A DNA stretch of 10,526 nt from Ferrovibrio sp035304305 (lineage in GTDB: Bacteria > Pseudomonadota > Alphaproteobacteria > Ferrovibrionales > Ferrovibrionaceae). Shown piece by piece: positions 1-6,266 of the stretch (its first letter is position 1; each line of letters starts with the position of its first letter). The stretch is from the NCBI RefSeq assembly GCF_035304305.1, contig NZ_DATGQG010000035.1, positions 1 through 10,526 on the forward strand, given 5' to 3'. The notes beneath the pieces were generated by a model that saw only the letters and a program-made list of their open reading frames with translations, ran no database searches and was not told where the DNA came from. The translations under genes were made by a program, and so were the position numbers.

Positions 1-923
1 ATCTTTGAGCGCTTCTGCCACGGGATCGACAGCAGCCAGTCGAGATAGTTCCGGATCACAGTGGCTTCGGCCGACATCGGGCTCATCGAGCGCAGCTTCT
101 TGACCTCGGCCTGCGCCTTTTCACGGGCCTCCTTCGAAAGCCGGGTCTTCTTGATGCGCTGTTCGATTTCGGCCACCTCGTCGCGGCCTTCCTCGCCCTC
201 GCCCAGCTCCTTCTGGATCGCCTTCAGCTGCTCGTTCAGATAATACTCGCGCTGCGTCTTCTCCATCTGGCGCTTCACGCGCGAACGGATCTTCTTCTCG
301 ACCTGCAGGACGCCGATCTCGCCTTCCATCATGGCGTAGACGCGCTCAAGGCGCTCGACGACATTGGCGATTTCAAGCAGATCCTGCTTGTCGGTGATCT
401 TGATGGTCAGATGGGAGGCGACCGTGTCGGCCAGCTTCGAGGCATCATCGATCTGATTGAGCGATACCAGGACCTCCGGCGGAATCTTGCGGTTGAGCTT
501 CACATACTGCTCGAACTGGTTGATCACCGACCGCGACAGGGCCTCGATCTCACGCCCCTCGCCTGCTTCGTCGGGGATCACTTCCGCCTCGACCTGGAAG
601 AAATCCTGGTTGTCGGTGAACTTGATGATCCGGGCGCGCTGGCTGCCCTCCACCAGCACCTTCACGGTGCCGTCCGGCAGACGCAAAAGCTGCAGAACCG
701 ACGCGATGGTCCCGACGCTGTGGATGTCCTCAGCGCTCGGGTTGTCCTGGCCGGCATTCTTCTGGGCGACCAGCAGGATCTGCTTGTCGTCCTTCATCAC
801 ATCTTCCAGGGCACGAACGGACTTCTCGCGGCCCACGAAGAGCGGCACGATCATGTGCGGAAAAACGACGATGTCCCGCAGGGGCAGGACGGGGAAAATC
901 TGGGCGCGCGGTGATGTAAACAT
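1..923 (-). CDS. lon: ATP-dependent protease Lon, N-terminal part (gene cut by the left window edge)
   Basis: Lon is a cytoplasmic, homo-oligomeric AAA+ serine protease that degrades misfolded and some regulatory proteins. The reading frame opens with ATG at 923-921 and stays open to base 1, giving 307 complete codons. The protein begins MFTSPRAQIFPVLPLRDIVV and continues through FPHMIVPLFVGREKS, the classic start of the Lon substrate-binding domain. Near the left edge come YYLNEQLKAIQKELGEG (about residues 226-242) and RNYLDWLLSIPW (about 292-303), the linker region that precedes the ATPase. The Walker motifs and the Ser-Lys protease dyad lie outside the window. A modest AGGA ribosome site sits 12 bases before the ATG. 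A heat-shock-type promoter is centred about 85 bases upstream. The gene follows clpX on the same strand, the usual alphaproteobacterial order. Identification is very secure; only the C-terminal part is unseen. Confidence 0.97.
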   Translation of the reverse strand, partial: MFTSPRAQIFPVLPLRDIVVFPHMIVPLFVGREKSVRALEDVMKDDKQILLVAQKNAGQDNPSAEDIHSVGTIASVLQLLRLPDGTVKVLVEGSQRARIIKFTDNQDFFQVEAEVIPDEAGEGREIEALSRSVINQFEQYVKLNRKIPPEVLVSLNQIDDASKLADTVASHLTIKITDKQDLLEIANVVERLERVYAMMEGEIGVLQVEKKIRSRVKRQMEKTQREYYLNEQLKAIQKELGEGEEGRDEVAEIEQRIKKTRLSKEAREKAQAEVKKLRSMSPMSAEATVIRNYLDWLLSIPWQKRSK

Positions 924-995
924 GCGGGTCTTGGTTCCTGGTGGGCGGAAGCCGGGATGCTTCGGATATAAAGCTTCCTCGCCGCCTGACGAGAG

Positions 996-1027
996 TTAAG
1001 ATGGGAATTCCGGGAAGCCCCGTCAAG
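996..1027 (-). promoter_or_regulatory. Putative heat-shock (sigma32/RpoH-type) promoter of lon
   Basis: On the minus strand CTTGAC (1027-1022) is followed after 16 bases by CCCATCTTAA (1005-996). Known alphaproteobacterial RpoH promoters have CTTG, 17-18 bases, then CYTATNT. Here the four-base core and its spacing of 18 fit, and the -10 element matches at all but one position. It lies about 70 bases upstream of the lon ATG. Lon is a known heat-shock gene in many proteobacteria. The match is by eye and no transcription start is known. Confidence 0.6.
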
Positions 1028-1191
1028 CCACGGTCCTGCAACAGAGGGAACGGCGGCGCGGCCCGCCGAGTCGGCGATCACTCTGGCAGGCGCCTGTTCG
1101 GCTCCGCTGCCACGGGCAGCACGGCGCGACCGCCACTGGCGCGGGGCGCACCTGCTCTGCGGCTTCCACGAGTCTCTTCTCAAAGGTGGAA

Positions 1192-1221
1192 CTGCGGCCC
1201 ACCACTAGGGGTGGACCGCAG
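1192..1221 (-). terminator. Hairpin after clpX, possible transcription terminator
   Basis: The arms CTGCGG (1192-1197) and CCGCAG (1216-1221) pair, as do CCACC (1199-1203) and GGTGG (1210-1214). One mismatch separates them, and the loop is six bases. The stem starts 22 bases after the clpX stop codon. No T-run follows on the minus strand, so if it terminates clpX it would be a weak or factor-assisted terminator. It could instead protect the 3' end of the clpX message. Confidence 0.4.
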
Positions 1222-1243
1222 GGCTATACGTTGAAGCAGCGCT

Positions 1244-2506
1244 TCAGGCGCTGACATCCTCCTGCTTGCGATCAGCATAGATCAGCAAGGGCTTGGCGCG
1301 TCCTTCGACGACGTCGGGCGAGATTACAACCTCTTCCACGCCGTTCATGTTCGGCAGGTCGAACATCGGATCCAGCAGGATGGCCTCCAGGATCGAGCGC
1401 AGGCCGCGGGCCCCGGTCTTGCGGGCAATCGCCTTGCGGGCGACGGCGGCCACCGCTTCATCCGAGAAGGTCAGCTTGACGTCTTCCATCTCGAACAGAC
1501 GCTGATACTGCTTGATCAGGGCGTTCTTCGGCTTGGTCAGGATGTCGACCAGCGCCGCTTCGTCCAGGTCATGCAGGGTGGCAATGACCGGCAGACGGCC
1601 GATGAATTCCGGGATCAGGCCGAACTTGAGCAGATCGTCCGGCTCCACCTCGGCGAGGATCTCGCCCGCCCGGCGGTCGTCCGGGCCGCGGACGTCAGCG
1701 CCAAAGCCGATCGAGGTGCCCTTGCCCCGGCCGGCGATGATCTTCTCCAGGCCGGCAAAGGCACCGCCGCAGATGAACAGGATGTTGGTGGTGTCGACCT
1801 GCAGGAATTCCTGCTGCGGATGCTTGCGCCCGCCCTGGGGCGGCACGGAGGCAACCGTGCCCTCCATGATCTTCAGCAGTGCCTGCTGCACGCCCTCGCC
1901 CGAGACATCGCGGGTGATTGAGGGGTTGTCCGACTTGCGGCTGATCTTGTCGACCTCGTCAATATAGACGATGCCGCGCTGTGCGCGCTCGACGTTGTAG
2001 TCGGCGGACTGCAGCAGCTTCAGAATGATGTTCTCGACATCCTCGCCCACATACCCCGCTTCGGTCAGCGTGGTGGCGTCAGCCATGGTGAACGGCACTT
2101 CGAGAATGCGCGCCAGGGTCTGAGCCAGCAGCGTCTTGCCGCAGCCGGTCGGGCCGATCAGCAGGATGTTCGACTTGGCCAGCTCGACATCGTTGTTCTT
2201 GCCGCTGTGGCCGATACGCTTGTAGTGGTTATGGACCGCGACCGACAGAACCTTCTTCGCATGGTTCTGGCCGATCACGTAGTCGTCCAGCACCCGGCAG
2301 ATTTCCTGCGGGCTGGGGACGCCGTCCCGGGTTTTGACCAGAGCGGACTTGTGCTCTTCACGGATGATATCCATGCAGAGCTCGACGCATTCGTCGCAGA
2401 TGAACACGGTCGGGCCGGCAATCAGTTTCCGGACCTCGTGCTGGCTCTTGCCGCAGAAGGAGCAGTACAGCGTGTTCTTGGAGTCACCACCGCTCAATTT
2501 GGTCAT
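1244..2506 (-). CDS. clpX: ATP-dependent Clp protease ATP-binding subunit ClpX
   Basis: ClpX is the hexameric AAA+ unfoldase that recognises substrates, unfolds them and feeds them to ClpP in the cytoplasm. The 420-residue length is typical. An N-terminal zinc-binding domain has four cysteines at 15, 18, 37 and 40. Walker A is GPTGCGKT (118-125), the pore-1 loop is GYVGE (151-155), and Walker B is IVYIDE (179-184). The pore-2 region GGRKHP is at 225-230. The ClpP-docking IGF tripeptide is at 266-268. The arginine-finger region PEFIGRLPV and the sensor-2 GARGLR follow. All key residues are present, so the enzyme should be active. The start is supported by GGAG five bases before the ATG. clpP lies 229 bases upstream, far enough for a promoter of its own. 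The next gene downstream is lon. Confidence 0.99.
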   Translation of the reverse strand: MTKLSGGDSKNTLYCSFCGKSQHEVRKLIAGPTVFICDECVELCMDIIREEHKSALVKTRDGVPSPQEICRVLDDYVIGQNHAKKVLSVAVHNHYKRIGHSGKNNDVELAKSNILLIGPTGCGKTLLAQTLARILEVPFTMADATTLTEAGYVGEDVENIILKLLQSADYNVERAQRGIVYIDEVDKISRKSDNPSITRDVSGEGVQQALLKIMEGTVASVPPQGGRKHPQQEFLQVDTTNILFICGGAFAGLEKIIAGRGKGTSIGFGADVRGPDDRRAGEILAEVEPDDLLKFGLIPEFIGRLPVIATLHDLDEAALVDILTKPKNALIKQYQRLFEMEDVKLTFSDEAVAAVARKAIARKTGARGLRSILEAILLDPMFDLPNMNGVEEVVISPDVVEGRAKPLLIYADRKQEDVSA

Positions 2507-2579
2507 ACCTACTCCACTGAGCGGGCCGGCGCCGGGCGACGCAGGCCCTATTCCATCGAATCGTTATCATAAGGAAGCC

Positions 2580-2630
2580 CCGTTGCGGGCACAACGGAGA
2601 TAGCCTGCCTCGGAACGGTGAAAAGACCGT
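2580..2630 (-). other. Two tandem small hairpins in the clpX leader
   Basis: Two perfect inverted repeats lie between clpP and clpX. CCGTTG (2580-2585) pairs with CAACGG (2592-2597) across a six-base loop. ACGGT (2615-2619) pairs with ACCGT (2626-2630), also across a six-base loop. Neither is followed by a T-run on the minus strand, so they do not look like terminators. They would lie in the untranslated leader of clpX if transcription starts near 2645, or in the clpP-clpX spacer of a joint message. Function unknown. Confidence 0.4.
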
Positions 2631-2652
2631 AACTAATGCCTGCCGGGGCACC

Positions 2653-2681
2653 ATGTATGGCGCCCGCTATGGCCGGACAAG
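2653..2681 (-). promoter_or_regulatory. Possible RpoH-type promoter upstream of clpX
   Basis: On the minus strand CTTGTC (2681-2676) is followed by CATACAT (2659-2653), with 18 bases between the CTTG core and the second element. The pattern resembles the alphaproteobacterial heat-shock consensus but matches less well than the lon promoter. It lies in the clpP-clpX gap, about 145 bases before the clpX start, which would leave a long leader containing two small hairpins. A read-through transcript from clpP is the alternative. Confidence 0.35.
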
Positions 2682-2688
2682 TAGCCGG

Positions 2689-2706
2689 AGAAAAAGGCTT
2701 TTTTCT
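2689..2706 (-). terminator. Possible weak terminator after clpP
   Basis: AGAAAAA (2689-2695) and TTTTTCT (2700-2706) form a seven-bp, mostly A-T stem with a four-base loop, about 30 bases after the clpP stop. On the minus strand the second arm supplies the T-rich stretch. GC-rich repeats (GCAG/CTGC at 2707-2718, CCGG pairs at 2718-2735) lie between it and the stop. The stem is A-T rather than G-C, so strong termination is doubtful and partial read-through into clpX is likely. Confidence 0.3.
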
Positions 2707-2735
2707 GCAGAGTTCTGCCGGACCGGTTCGCCGGC

Positions 2736-3371
2736 TCAGCTCTTCCGGGCTGTGTCTTGTTCGGGGCGGCGCGCCACCACCTCGTCGACCAGCCCGAACG
2801 CCTTTGCCTCTTCCGGCGTCATGAAGCGGTCGCGCTCCATGGCGGACTCGATGGTCGCCACATCCTGGCCGGTATGCTTGGCATAGATCGCATTCAGCCG
2901 GGCCCGCAGGTCCAGGATTTCCTTGGCGTGTATCTCGATATCGGCAGCCTGCCCCTGGAAGCCGCCCGAAGGCTGGTGGATCATGACCCTCGAATTGGGC
3001 AGCGCATAGCGCATGCCGGGCGAGCCCGCCGCCAGCAGCAGCGAGCCCATGGAGGCAGCCTGACCGATGCACAGCGTGGCAATCTTCGGCCGGATGTATT
3101 GCATTGTATCGTAAATCGCGAGTCCCGAAGTAACTACGCCACCTGGGCTATTGATATAAAAGGAAATTTCCTTGTTCGGGTTTTCGGCTTCAAGGAACAG
3201 GAGCTGCGCCGTCACCAGCGAGGCCACCGCGTCATTGACCGGCCCGACCATGAAGATGATCCGCTCCTTGAGCAGGCGCGAATAAATGTCATAGGAGCGT
3301 TCGCCCCGGTTGGTCTGCTCGACCACGATCGGGACCAGCATGTTCATATACGTGTCGACCATCTTGTCCAT
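2736..3371 (-). CDS. clpP: ATP-dependent Clp protease proteolytic subunit ClpP
   Basis: ClpP forms the double-heptamer serine-peptidase barrel that degrades proteins delivered by ClpX. The chosen product has 211 residues. The Ser-His-Asp triad is visible: Ser107 in GQAASMGS, His132 in MIHQPSGG and Asp181 in ERDRFMTPEEA. The oxyanion-loop glycines NSPGG are at 74-78, and VPIVVEQTNRGERSYDIYSRLL (broken here by TNRG at 20-23) is the usual N-terminal signature. I chose the ATG at 3371 because AGGG lies five bases before it. The frame is open further upstream to 3434, but those residues do not look ClpP-like. ATGs at 3362, 3347 and 3341 are alternatives. The short N-terminal extension before VPIVVEQT may be a cleaved propeptide, as known for ClpP. 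clpX follows on the same strand. The tig terminator lies 90 bases upstream, so clpP needs its own promoter within 3372-3460; I could not pick a clear one. Confidence 0.99.
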   Translation of the reverse strand: MDKMVDTYMNMLVPIVVEQTNRGERSYDIYSRLLKERIIFMVGPVNDAVASLVTAQLLFLEAENPNKEISFYINSPGGVVTSGLAIYDTMQYIRPKIATLCIGQAASMGSLLLAAGSPGMRYALPNSRVMIHQPSGGFQGQAADIEIHAKEILDLRARLNAIYAKHTGQDVATIESAMERDRFMTPEEAKAFGLVDEVVARRPEQDTARKS

Positions 3372-3460
3372 GACGCGCCCTGAAAATACGAAACCTAGTA
3401 GCCCTAATGTGACGCAGTGCGGTGCTTCCGGCAATGGCCGGTCCGCGTCTTACCCGTGTC

Positions 3461-3490
3461 AAAAGAAAAACGCCGGGGTGAACCCGGCGT
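3461..3490 (-). terminator. Strong intrinsic terminator of tig
   Basis: ACGCCGGG (3470-3477) and CCCGGCGT (3483-3490) form a perfect 8-bp GC-rich stem with a five-base loop. On the minus strand it is followed at once by TTTTTCTTTT (3470-3461). It starts 27 bases after the tig stop codon. This is a textbook rho-independent terminator and separates tig from clpP. Confidence 0.93.
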
Positions 3491-3516
3491 CCTTCCGATA
3501 AATCGGGTACCGGCGA

Positions 3517-4839
3517 TCAGGCGACCGCCTCGGCTTCCTTCTGCAGCTCTTCCTTGGTGACCGTCTTCTCGGTCACATCGGCCATCTCGATGATGAAATC
3601 GACGACCTTGTCCTCGAAGATCGGCGCCCGCAGGCTGTTGGCGGCTTCCGGGTTCTTCTGGAAATACTCCATCACCTGGCGCTCCTGACCGGGGAAGCGG
3701 CGCGCCTGCTCGATCATGGCGCGGGTGATCTCTTCCTGCTTGACCTCGATGTTGTTCTGCCGGCCGACTTCCGACAGCAGCAGGCCGAGGCGGATACGGC
3801 GCTCGGCGATCTTGCGGTACTCCGCCTTCAGCTCGTCCTCGGTCTTCTTCTCTTCTGCCAGCTCGGTCTCGAAGCGTGCACGATCGGCCGTCACTTCGCT
3901 CCAGATCTGGTTGAATTCCATCTCCACCATGCCTTCCGGTACCGGGAAGTCATGCGTCTCGGCGAGTTGGTCCAGCAGGCCGCGCTTCATCCTGAGACGC
4001 GCGATGGCCTTGTATTCCTGGCCGAGGTCGCGCTTGATGTTGTCGCGCAGTTCTTGGGCCGAGCTCAGGCCGAAGCGCTTGGCGAATTCGTCATCCACCG
4101 TAACGGCCTGGCCGCCGCGGACTTCCTTCACCGTGCAGGCGAACTCCGCCGGCTTGCCTGCCAGTTCGGCGTTGCCGTAGGCCTCGGGGAAGGTGACACT
4201 GACGGTCTTCTCGTCGCCTGCCTTCAGGCCGACCAGCTGGTCCTCGAAGCCCGGGATGAAGGAGTTGGAACCCAGCACCAGGGGATAATCGCTGGCGGAA
4301 CCGCCCTCGAACTTCACGCCGTCGACGCTGCCGACGAAATCGATCACTACCTGATCGCCTTTCTCGGAAGCACGATCGACCTTCTCATAGGTCTTCTGCT
4401 GATCCGCCAGGCGCTTCACGAATTCCTCGACCTCGGCTTCGGTCGGCTCGACCACGAGGCGCTCCAGCTTGATCGCCTTGAAGTCGCCGGGCTCGATGTC
4501 GGGCAGCACCTCGATGGCGATGGTGCATTCGAAATCCTTGCCCTCCTCGAAATTCGAGAAGTCGACCTTCGGCTGCATCGCCGGGCGCAACTTGTTGTCT
4601 TCGATGGTCTTCTGCAGGGCCGAATTGACGGACTCTTCCATCGCCTCGCCCAGCAGGGCGCGGCCATACTGCTTCTTGATCAGGGCAGCCGGCGCCTTGC
4701 CCGGACGGAAACCGGGCATGTTCACGCGGCTGCGCAGCGTCTCCAGCTTCTCGTTGACGGTGCTCTCCAGCGCGGCTGCGTTGATGACCACCTTGTACTC
4801 GCGCTTCAGGCCGGAGGCGCTGATTTCCTGGATCTGCAT
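3517..4839 (-). CDS. tig: Trigger factor, ribosome-associated chaperone and peptidyl-prolyl isomerase
   Basis: Trigger factor binds the ribosome at the exit tunnel and shields nascent chains in the cytoplasm. The 440-residue product has the usual three parts. The N-terminal ribosome-binding domain has its signature loop GFRPGKAP at 43-50. An FKBP-type PPIase domain covers roughly 155-245, with KGDQVVIDFVG near its start and FIPGFEDQLVGLKAGDEK in the middle. A long helical C-terminal substrate-binding domain makes up the rest and ends in KEELQKEAEAVA. The start MQIQEISASGLKREY matches family N-termini. A frame open upstream to 4896 has no family resemblance, so I reject the longer version. An AGG lies nine bases before the ATG, a rather weak site. 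tRNA-Leu lies 70 bases upstream on the same strand with no visible terminator between, so shared transcription is possible. A strong terminator follows. Confidence 0.98.
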   Translation of the reverse strand: MQIQEISASGLKREYKVVINAAALESTVNEKLETLRSRVNMPGFRPGKAPAALIKKQYGRALLGEAMEESVNSALQKTIEDNKLRPAMQPKVDFSNFEEGKDFECTIAIEVLPDIEPGDFKAIKLERLVVEPTEAEVEEFVKRLADQQKTYEKVDRASEKGDQVVIDFVGSVDGVKFEGGSASDYPLVLGSNSFIPGFEDQLVGLKAGDEKTVSVTFPEAYGNAELAGKPAEFACTVKEVRGGQAVTVDDEFAKRFGLSSAQELRDNIKRDLGQEYKAIARLRMKRGLLDQLAETHDFPVPEGMVEMEFNQIWSEVTADRARFETELAEEKKTEDELKAEYRKIAERRIRLGLLLSEVGRQNNIEVKQEEITRAMIEQARRFPGQERQVMEYFQKNPEAANSLRAPIFEDKVVDFIIEMADVTEKTVTKEELQKEAEAVA

Positions 4840-4909
4840 GACCAATACCTGTCTCTCGATTAGAATCTCTGTCGCGCCGCCACAGGGCAGCAGCATCGGC
4901 GGGCCGGGT

Positions 4910-4994
4910 TGGTGCGGGCGGAGGGACTTGAACCCACACGCCTTGCGGCACAGGAACCTAAATCCTGCGTGTCTACCAGTTCCACCACGCCCGC
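4910..4994 (-). tRNA. tRNA-Leu, anticodon TAG (UAG)
   Basis: The acceptor stem pairs GCGGGCG (4994-4988) with CGCCCGC (4920-4914), followed by A and an encoded CCA (4913-4910). The D-arm carries GGTGGAACTGGTAGACAC. The anticodon stem CAGGA/TCCTG encloses the loop TTTAGGT, giving anticodon TAG, which reads CUN leucine codons. A long variable arm (GCCGCAAGGC) marks a class II tRNA. The T-loop GGTTCAAGTCC is intact. A TATAGA element (5031-5026) about 32 bases upstream is a possible -10 box, but I found no good -35 element. It is a single tRNA just upstream of tig. No integrase or duplicated 3' end is seen, so it does not look like a used attachment site. Confidence 0.96.
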
Positions 4995-5061
4995 GTCCCG
5001 CACCGATCCGGGCGCGGCGGCGCAGTCTATAGCATGCTCACCGGGACGGCGCGAGGCTTTT

Positions 5062-5080
5062 GGCCGGTTTTACTCCGGCC
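5062..5080 (-). terminator. Hairpin just after the glycosyltransferase gene, possible terminator
   Basis: GGCCGG (5062-5067) and CCGGCC (5075-5080) form a perfect 6-bp stem with a seven-base loop, beginning two bases after the stop codon at 5083. On the minus strand it is followed by AAAAGCC rather than a T-run, so it would be a weak or factor-dependent terminator. It also separates this gene from the tRNA promoter region. Confidence 0.4.
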
Positions 5081-5082
5081 GA

Positions 5083-5787
5083 TTAAACGGCTGTTTTTAC
5101 AGGCTTTTTTGCCGTGTTTTGGTCGCAGTGGTTCAGCATCTCGCGCTCGGCCAGCCATTCCGCGCTGTAGCTGCAATTCCGGAAATCGTCATAGTACGGG
5201 CCGCCGATCGTGTAATGGATGATGGAAACGTCCTTTTCGTAAGGATCGTAGTCGGCCAGGTGGTTCCAGCGATGCGGAATTTCACCGATCAGGTCGTCAT
5301 TGCCGAGCCATTTGAACTGGTGCAGTTCCAGTCCGCTTGCGGAGTTGACGTAATCAGGCGTCAGCGCCGTGCATTTGGCGCAGTTGAACAGCATCACGCT
5401 GGACCAGTTCTTTTTCTCATATCTGGTCTGCGTCTTGCCGAGGAATTTCACGTCCTCCTTGGGGACGTGATTGTGCTTGACCACCTGCACGGCGAAGCGG
5501 TCGTCGCGCAGGGCCCAGAGCTTGGCGATGTCGTCGACCACAAGCATGTCGTCGTCCATGAAGATCGCCCAGCCCTCGAAGCCGCACAGATAGGGCGTAA
5601 GGAAGCGGGAGAACGAAAAGTCGGTGGACTGCAGTTCGTGGCGCGGACGCGTATAGATGCCCTGCAGCTGGTTCAGCGCCAGGTGGGTGATGGCGACCGG
5701 CTGGGAGGCGCGTCGATTGATGCTCAGAGCCGCAACGCTGGAAGCGACCGGGGCCGCGCGGCTGTAACCGATAAAAACACGGATCAT
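5083..5787 (-). CDS. Glycosyltransferase-like protein with a DDD motif (family 8-like), substrate unknown
   Basis: The product has 234 residues. It starts MIRVFIGYSRAAPVASSVAAL, a strand-loop-helix start common in nucleotide-sugar-dependent glycosyltransferases. STDFSFSRFLTPYLCG (54-69) is followed by AIFMDDDMLV (74-83); the acidic DDD at 78-80 resembles the DxD metal and sugar-nucleotide site of GT-A fold enzymes. Near the end comes HYTIGGPYYDDF (191-202), where a conserved histidine and GG would fit the second ligand site of family 8-like enzymes. These points suggest transfer of a sugar to a surface glycan or lipid, but the acceptor cannot be told. No signal peptide or membrane segment is seen. 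The C-terminal tail is lysine-rich. I chose the ATG at 5787 because the fold starts there; an in-frame ATG at 5820 would add 11 residues. GAGAG lies eight bases before 5787. The gene stands alone, with no other glycan genes in the window. Confidence 0.75.
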   Translation of the reverse strand: MIRVFIGYSRAAPVASSVAALSINRRASQPVAITHLALNQLQGIYTRPRHELQSTDFSFSRFLTPYLCGFEGWAIFMDDDMLVVDDIAKLWALRDDRFAVQVVKHNHVPKEDVKFLGKTQTRYEKKNWSSVMLFNCAKCTALTPDYVNSASGLELHQFKWLGNDDLIGEIPHRWNHLADYDPYEKDVSIIHYTIGGPYYDDFRNCSYSAEWLAEREMLNHCDQNTAKKPVKTAV

Positions 5788-5905
5788 CAGGGGGTCTCTC
5801 AATTCTGCTCCTGCCTGCATAACGCATAGCAGCCTATCGGAAGGTTAAAACTGATCGAGCGCAAATCCAGCCACTCTGCGAAAGCACAATCTACAACTTG
5901 GTTTT

Positions 5906-5922
5906 TGATGTTTAAAACATCA
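5906..5922. promoter_or_regulatory. 17-bp perfect palindrome, putative operator for the HTH regulator
   Basis: TGATGTTT (5906-5913) and AAACATCA (5915-5922) are exact inverted copies around a central A. The palindrome ends two bases before the -35 box of the downstream promoter. Dimeric HTH proteins of the Cro/CI type commonly bind such sites, and the next gene encodes one. That it is the operator is inference. Confidence 0.55.
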
Positions 5923-5924
5923 TA

Positions 5925-5953
5925 TTGACTACTATATACATCTTTATTATGAT
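5925..5953 (+). promoter_or_regulatory. Sigma70-type promoter of the HTH-sulP pair
   Basis: TTGACT (5925-5930) and TATGAT (5948-5953) each match the consensus at five of six positions and are separated by the ideal 17 bases. Transcription would start near 5960, about 20 bases before the HTH start codon. Confidence 0.75.
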
Positions 5954-5980
5954 CTCAGGTATCTAAATTAAGGTTCAAAC

Positions 5981-6250
5981 ATGATCACCGGAGCGCAGAT
6001 GCGGGCGGCCCGCGCCCTGATTGGGATCGACCAGCGCAAACTGGCCGAATTGTCCGGCCTGTCACTGCCAACGATCCAGCGCATGGAAGCAAGCGACGGC
6101 GTGGTGCGCGGCAATGTCGACTCCCTCATGAAGCTGGTCGCCGCCTTGGAAGCCGCCGGTATCGAACTGATCGCCGAGAACACCCCCAGCAACAGCGGCG
6201 GACGTGGTGTCCGCCTCCGGGCCACGCTGGGGTCGCCTCAGGGCAACTGA
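5981..6250 (+). CDS. Small XRE/Cro-CI type helix-turn-helix regulator
   Basis: The 89-residue protein is almost all one DNA-binding domain. The helix-turn-helix covers about residues 15-47, with DQRKLAELSGLSLPTIQRME as the two central helices (helix, turn, recognition helix) and MKLVAALEAAGIEL as a closing helix. The tail NSGGRGVRLRATLG is a short basic extension. AAGG lies seven bases before the ATG, a good ribosome site, so the start is firm. I recall near-identical small HTH proteins in many alphaproteobacteria. The gene ends 16 bases before the likely sulP start, so the two are almost certainly one operon. The strong promoter with an adjoining palindrome suggests that it represses its own operon; ligand unknown. 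It has no effector domain, so the signal, if any, must come from a partner or from protein level. Confidence 0.88.
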   Translation: MITGAQMRAARALIGIDQRKLAELSGLSLPTIQRMEASDGVVRGNVDSLMKLVAALEAAGIELIAENTPSNSGGRGVRLRATLGSPQGN

Positions 6251-6266
6251 TGCAGAGACTGCGCCT

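Larger units (their letters stand above)
924..1243. other. clpX-lon intergenic region, 320 bases, hairpin-rich
   Basis: I see no convincing gene here. Three inverted repeats lie in the clpX-proximal half. One is a 6-bp pair at 1232-1246 spanning the clpX stop codon. One is an 11-bp imperfect stem at 1192-1221. One is a 6-bp perfect stem with a 3-base loop at 1106-1120. A further possible stem pairs 1164-1169 with 1186-1191 and would compete with nothing but the spacing between the others. The lon-proximal part carries the putative heat-shock promoter (996-1027) and the untranslated leader of lon. Short frames open across the gap, for example minus 1205-1023, but they lack a ribosome site and resemble no family I know. 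A small RNA could be hidden in the structured half; this is speculation. Confidence 0.6.
5821..5980. promoter_or_regulatory. AT-rich divergent intergenic region between the glycosyltransferase and the HTH gene
   Basis: This stretch is strikingly AT-rich (especially 5898-5980) compared with the GC-rich genes on both sides. It holds the promoter and palindrome of the HTH-sulP pair, and must also hold the promoter of the divergent glycosyltransferase gene, for which I see no convincing sequence. Confidence 0.7.

Noticed and set aside
1023..1205. A 60-codon frame on the minus strand in the clpX-lon gap beginning MVGRSSTFEKRLVEAAEQ
   Set aside because: The start would be GTG inside the 1192-1221 hairpin with no ribosome site, and the C-terminal half is low-complexity Arg/Cys/Pro sequence.
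3952..4863. A 303-codon open frame on the plus strand across tig
   Set aside because: It is antisense to trigger factor, has no domain, and is explained by the codon bias of tig in a GC-rich genome.
4910..4994. tRNA-Leu as an attachment site for an integrated element
   Set aside because: There is no integrase, no duplicate of the tRNA 3' end, and the 3' side leads straight into conserved tig.
4909..5829. A 306-codon open frame on the plus strand across the tRNA and the glycosyltransferase gene
   Set aside because: It runs through the complement of a tRNA and of a better-supported protein gene, so it is almost certainly spurious.
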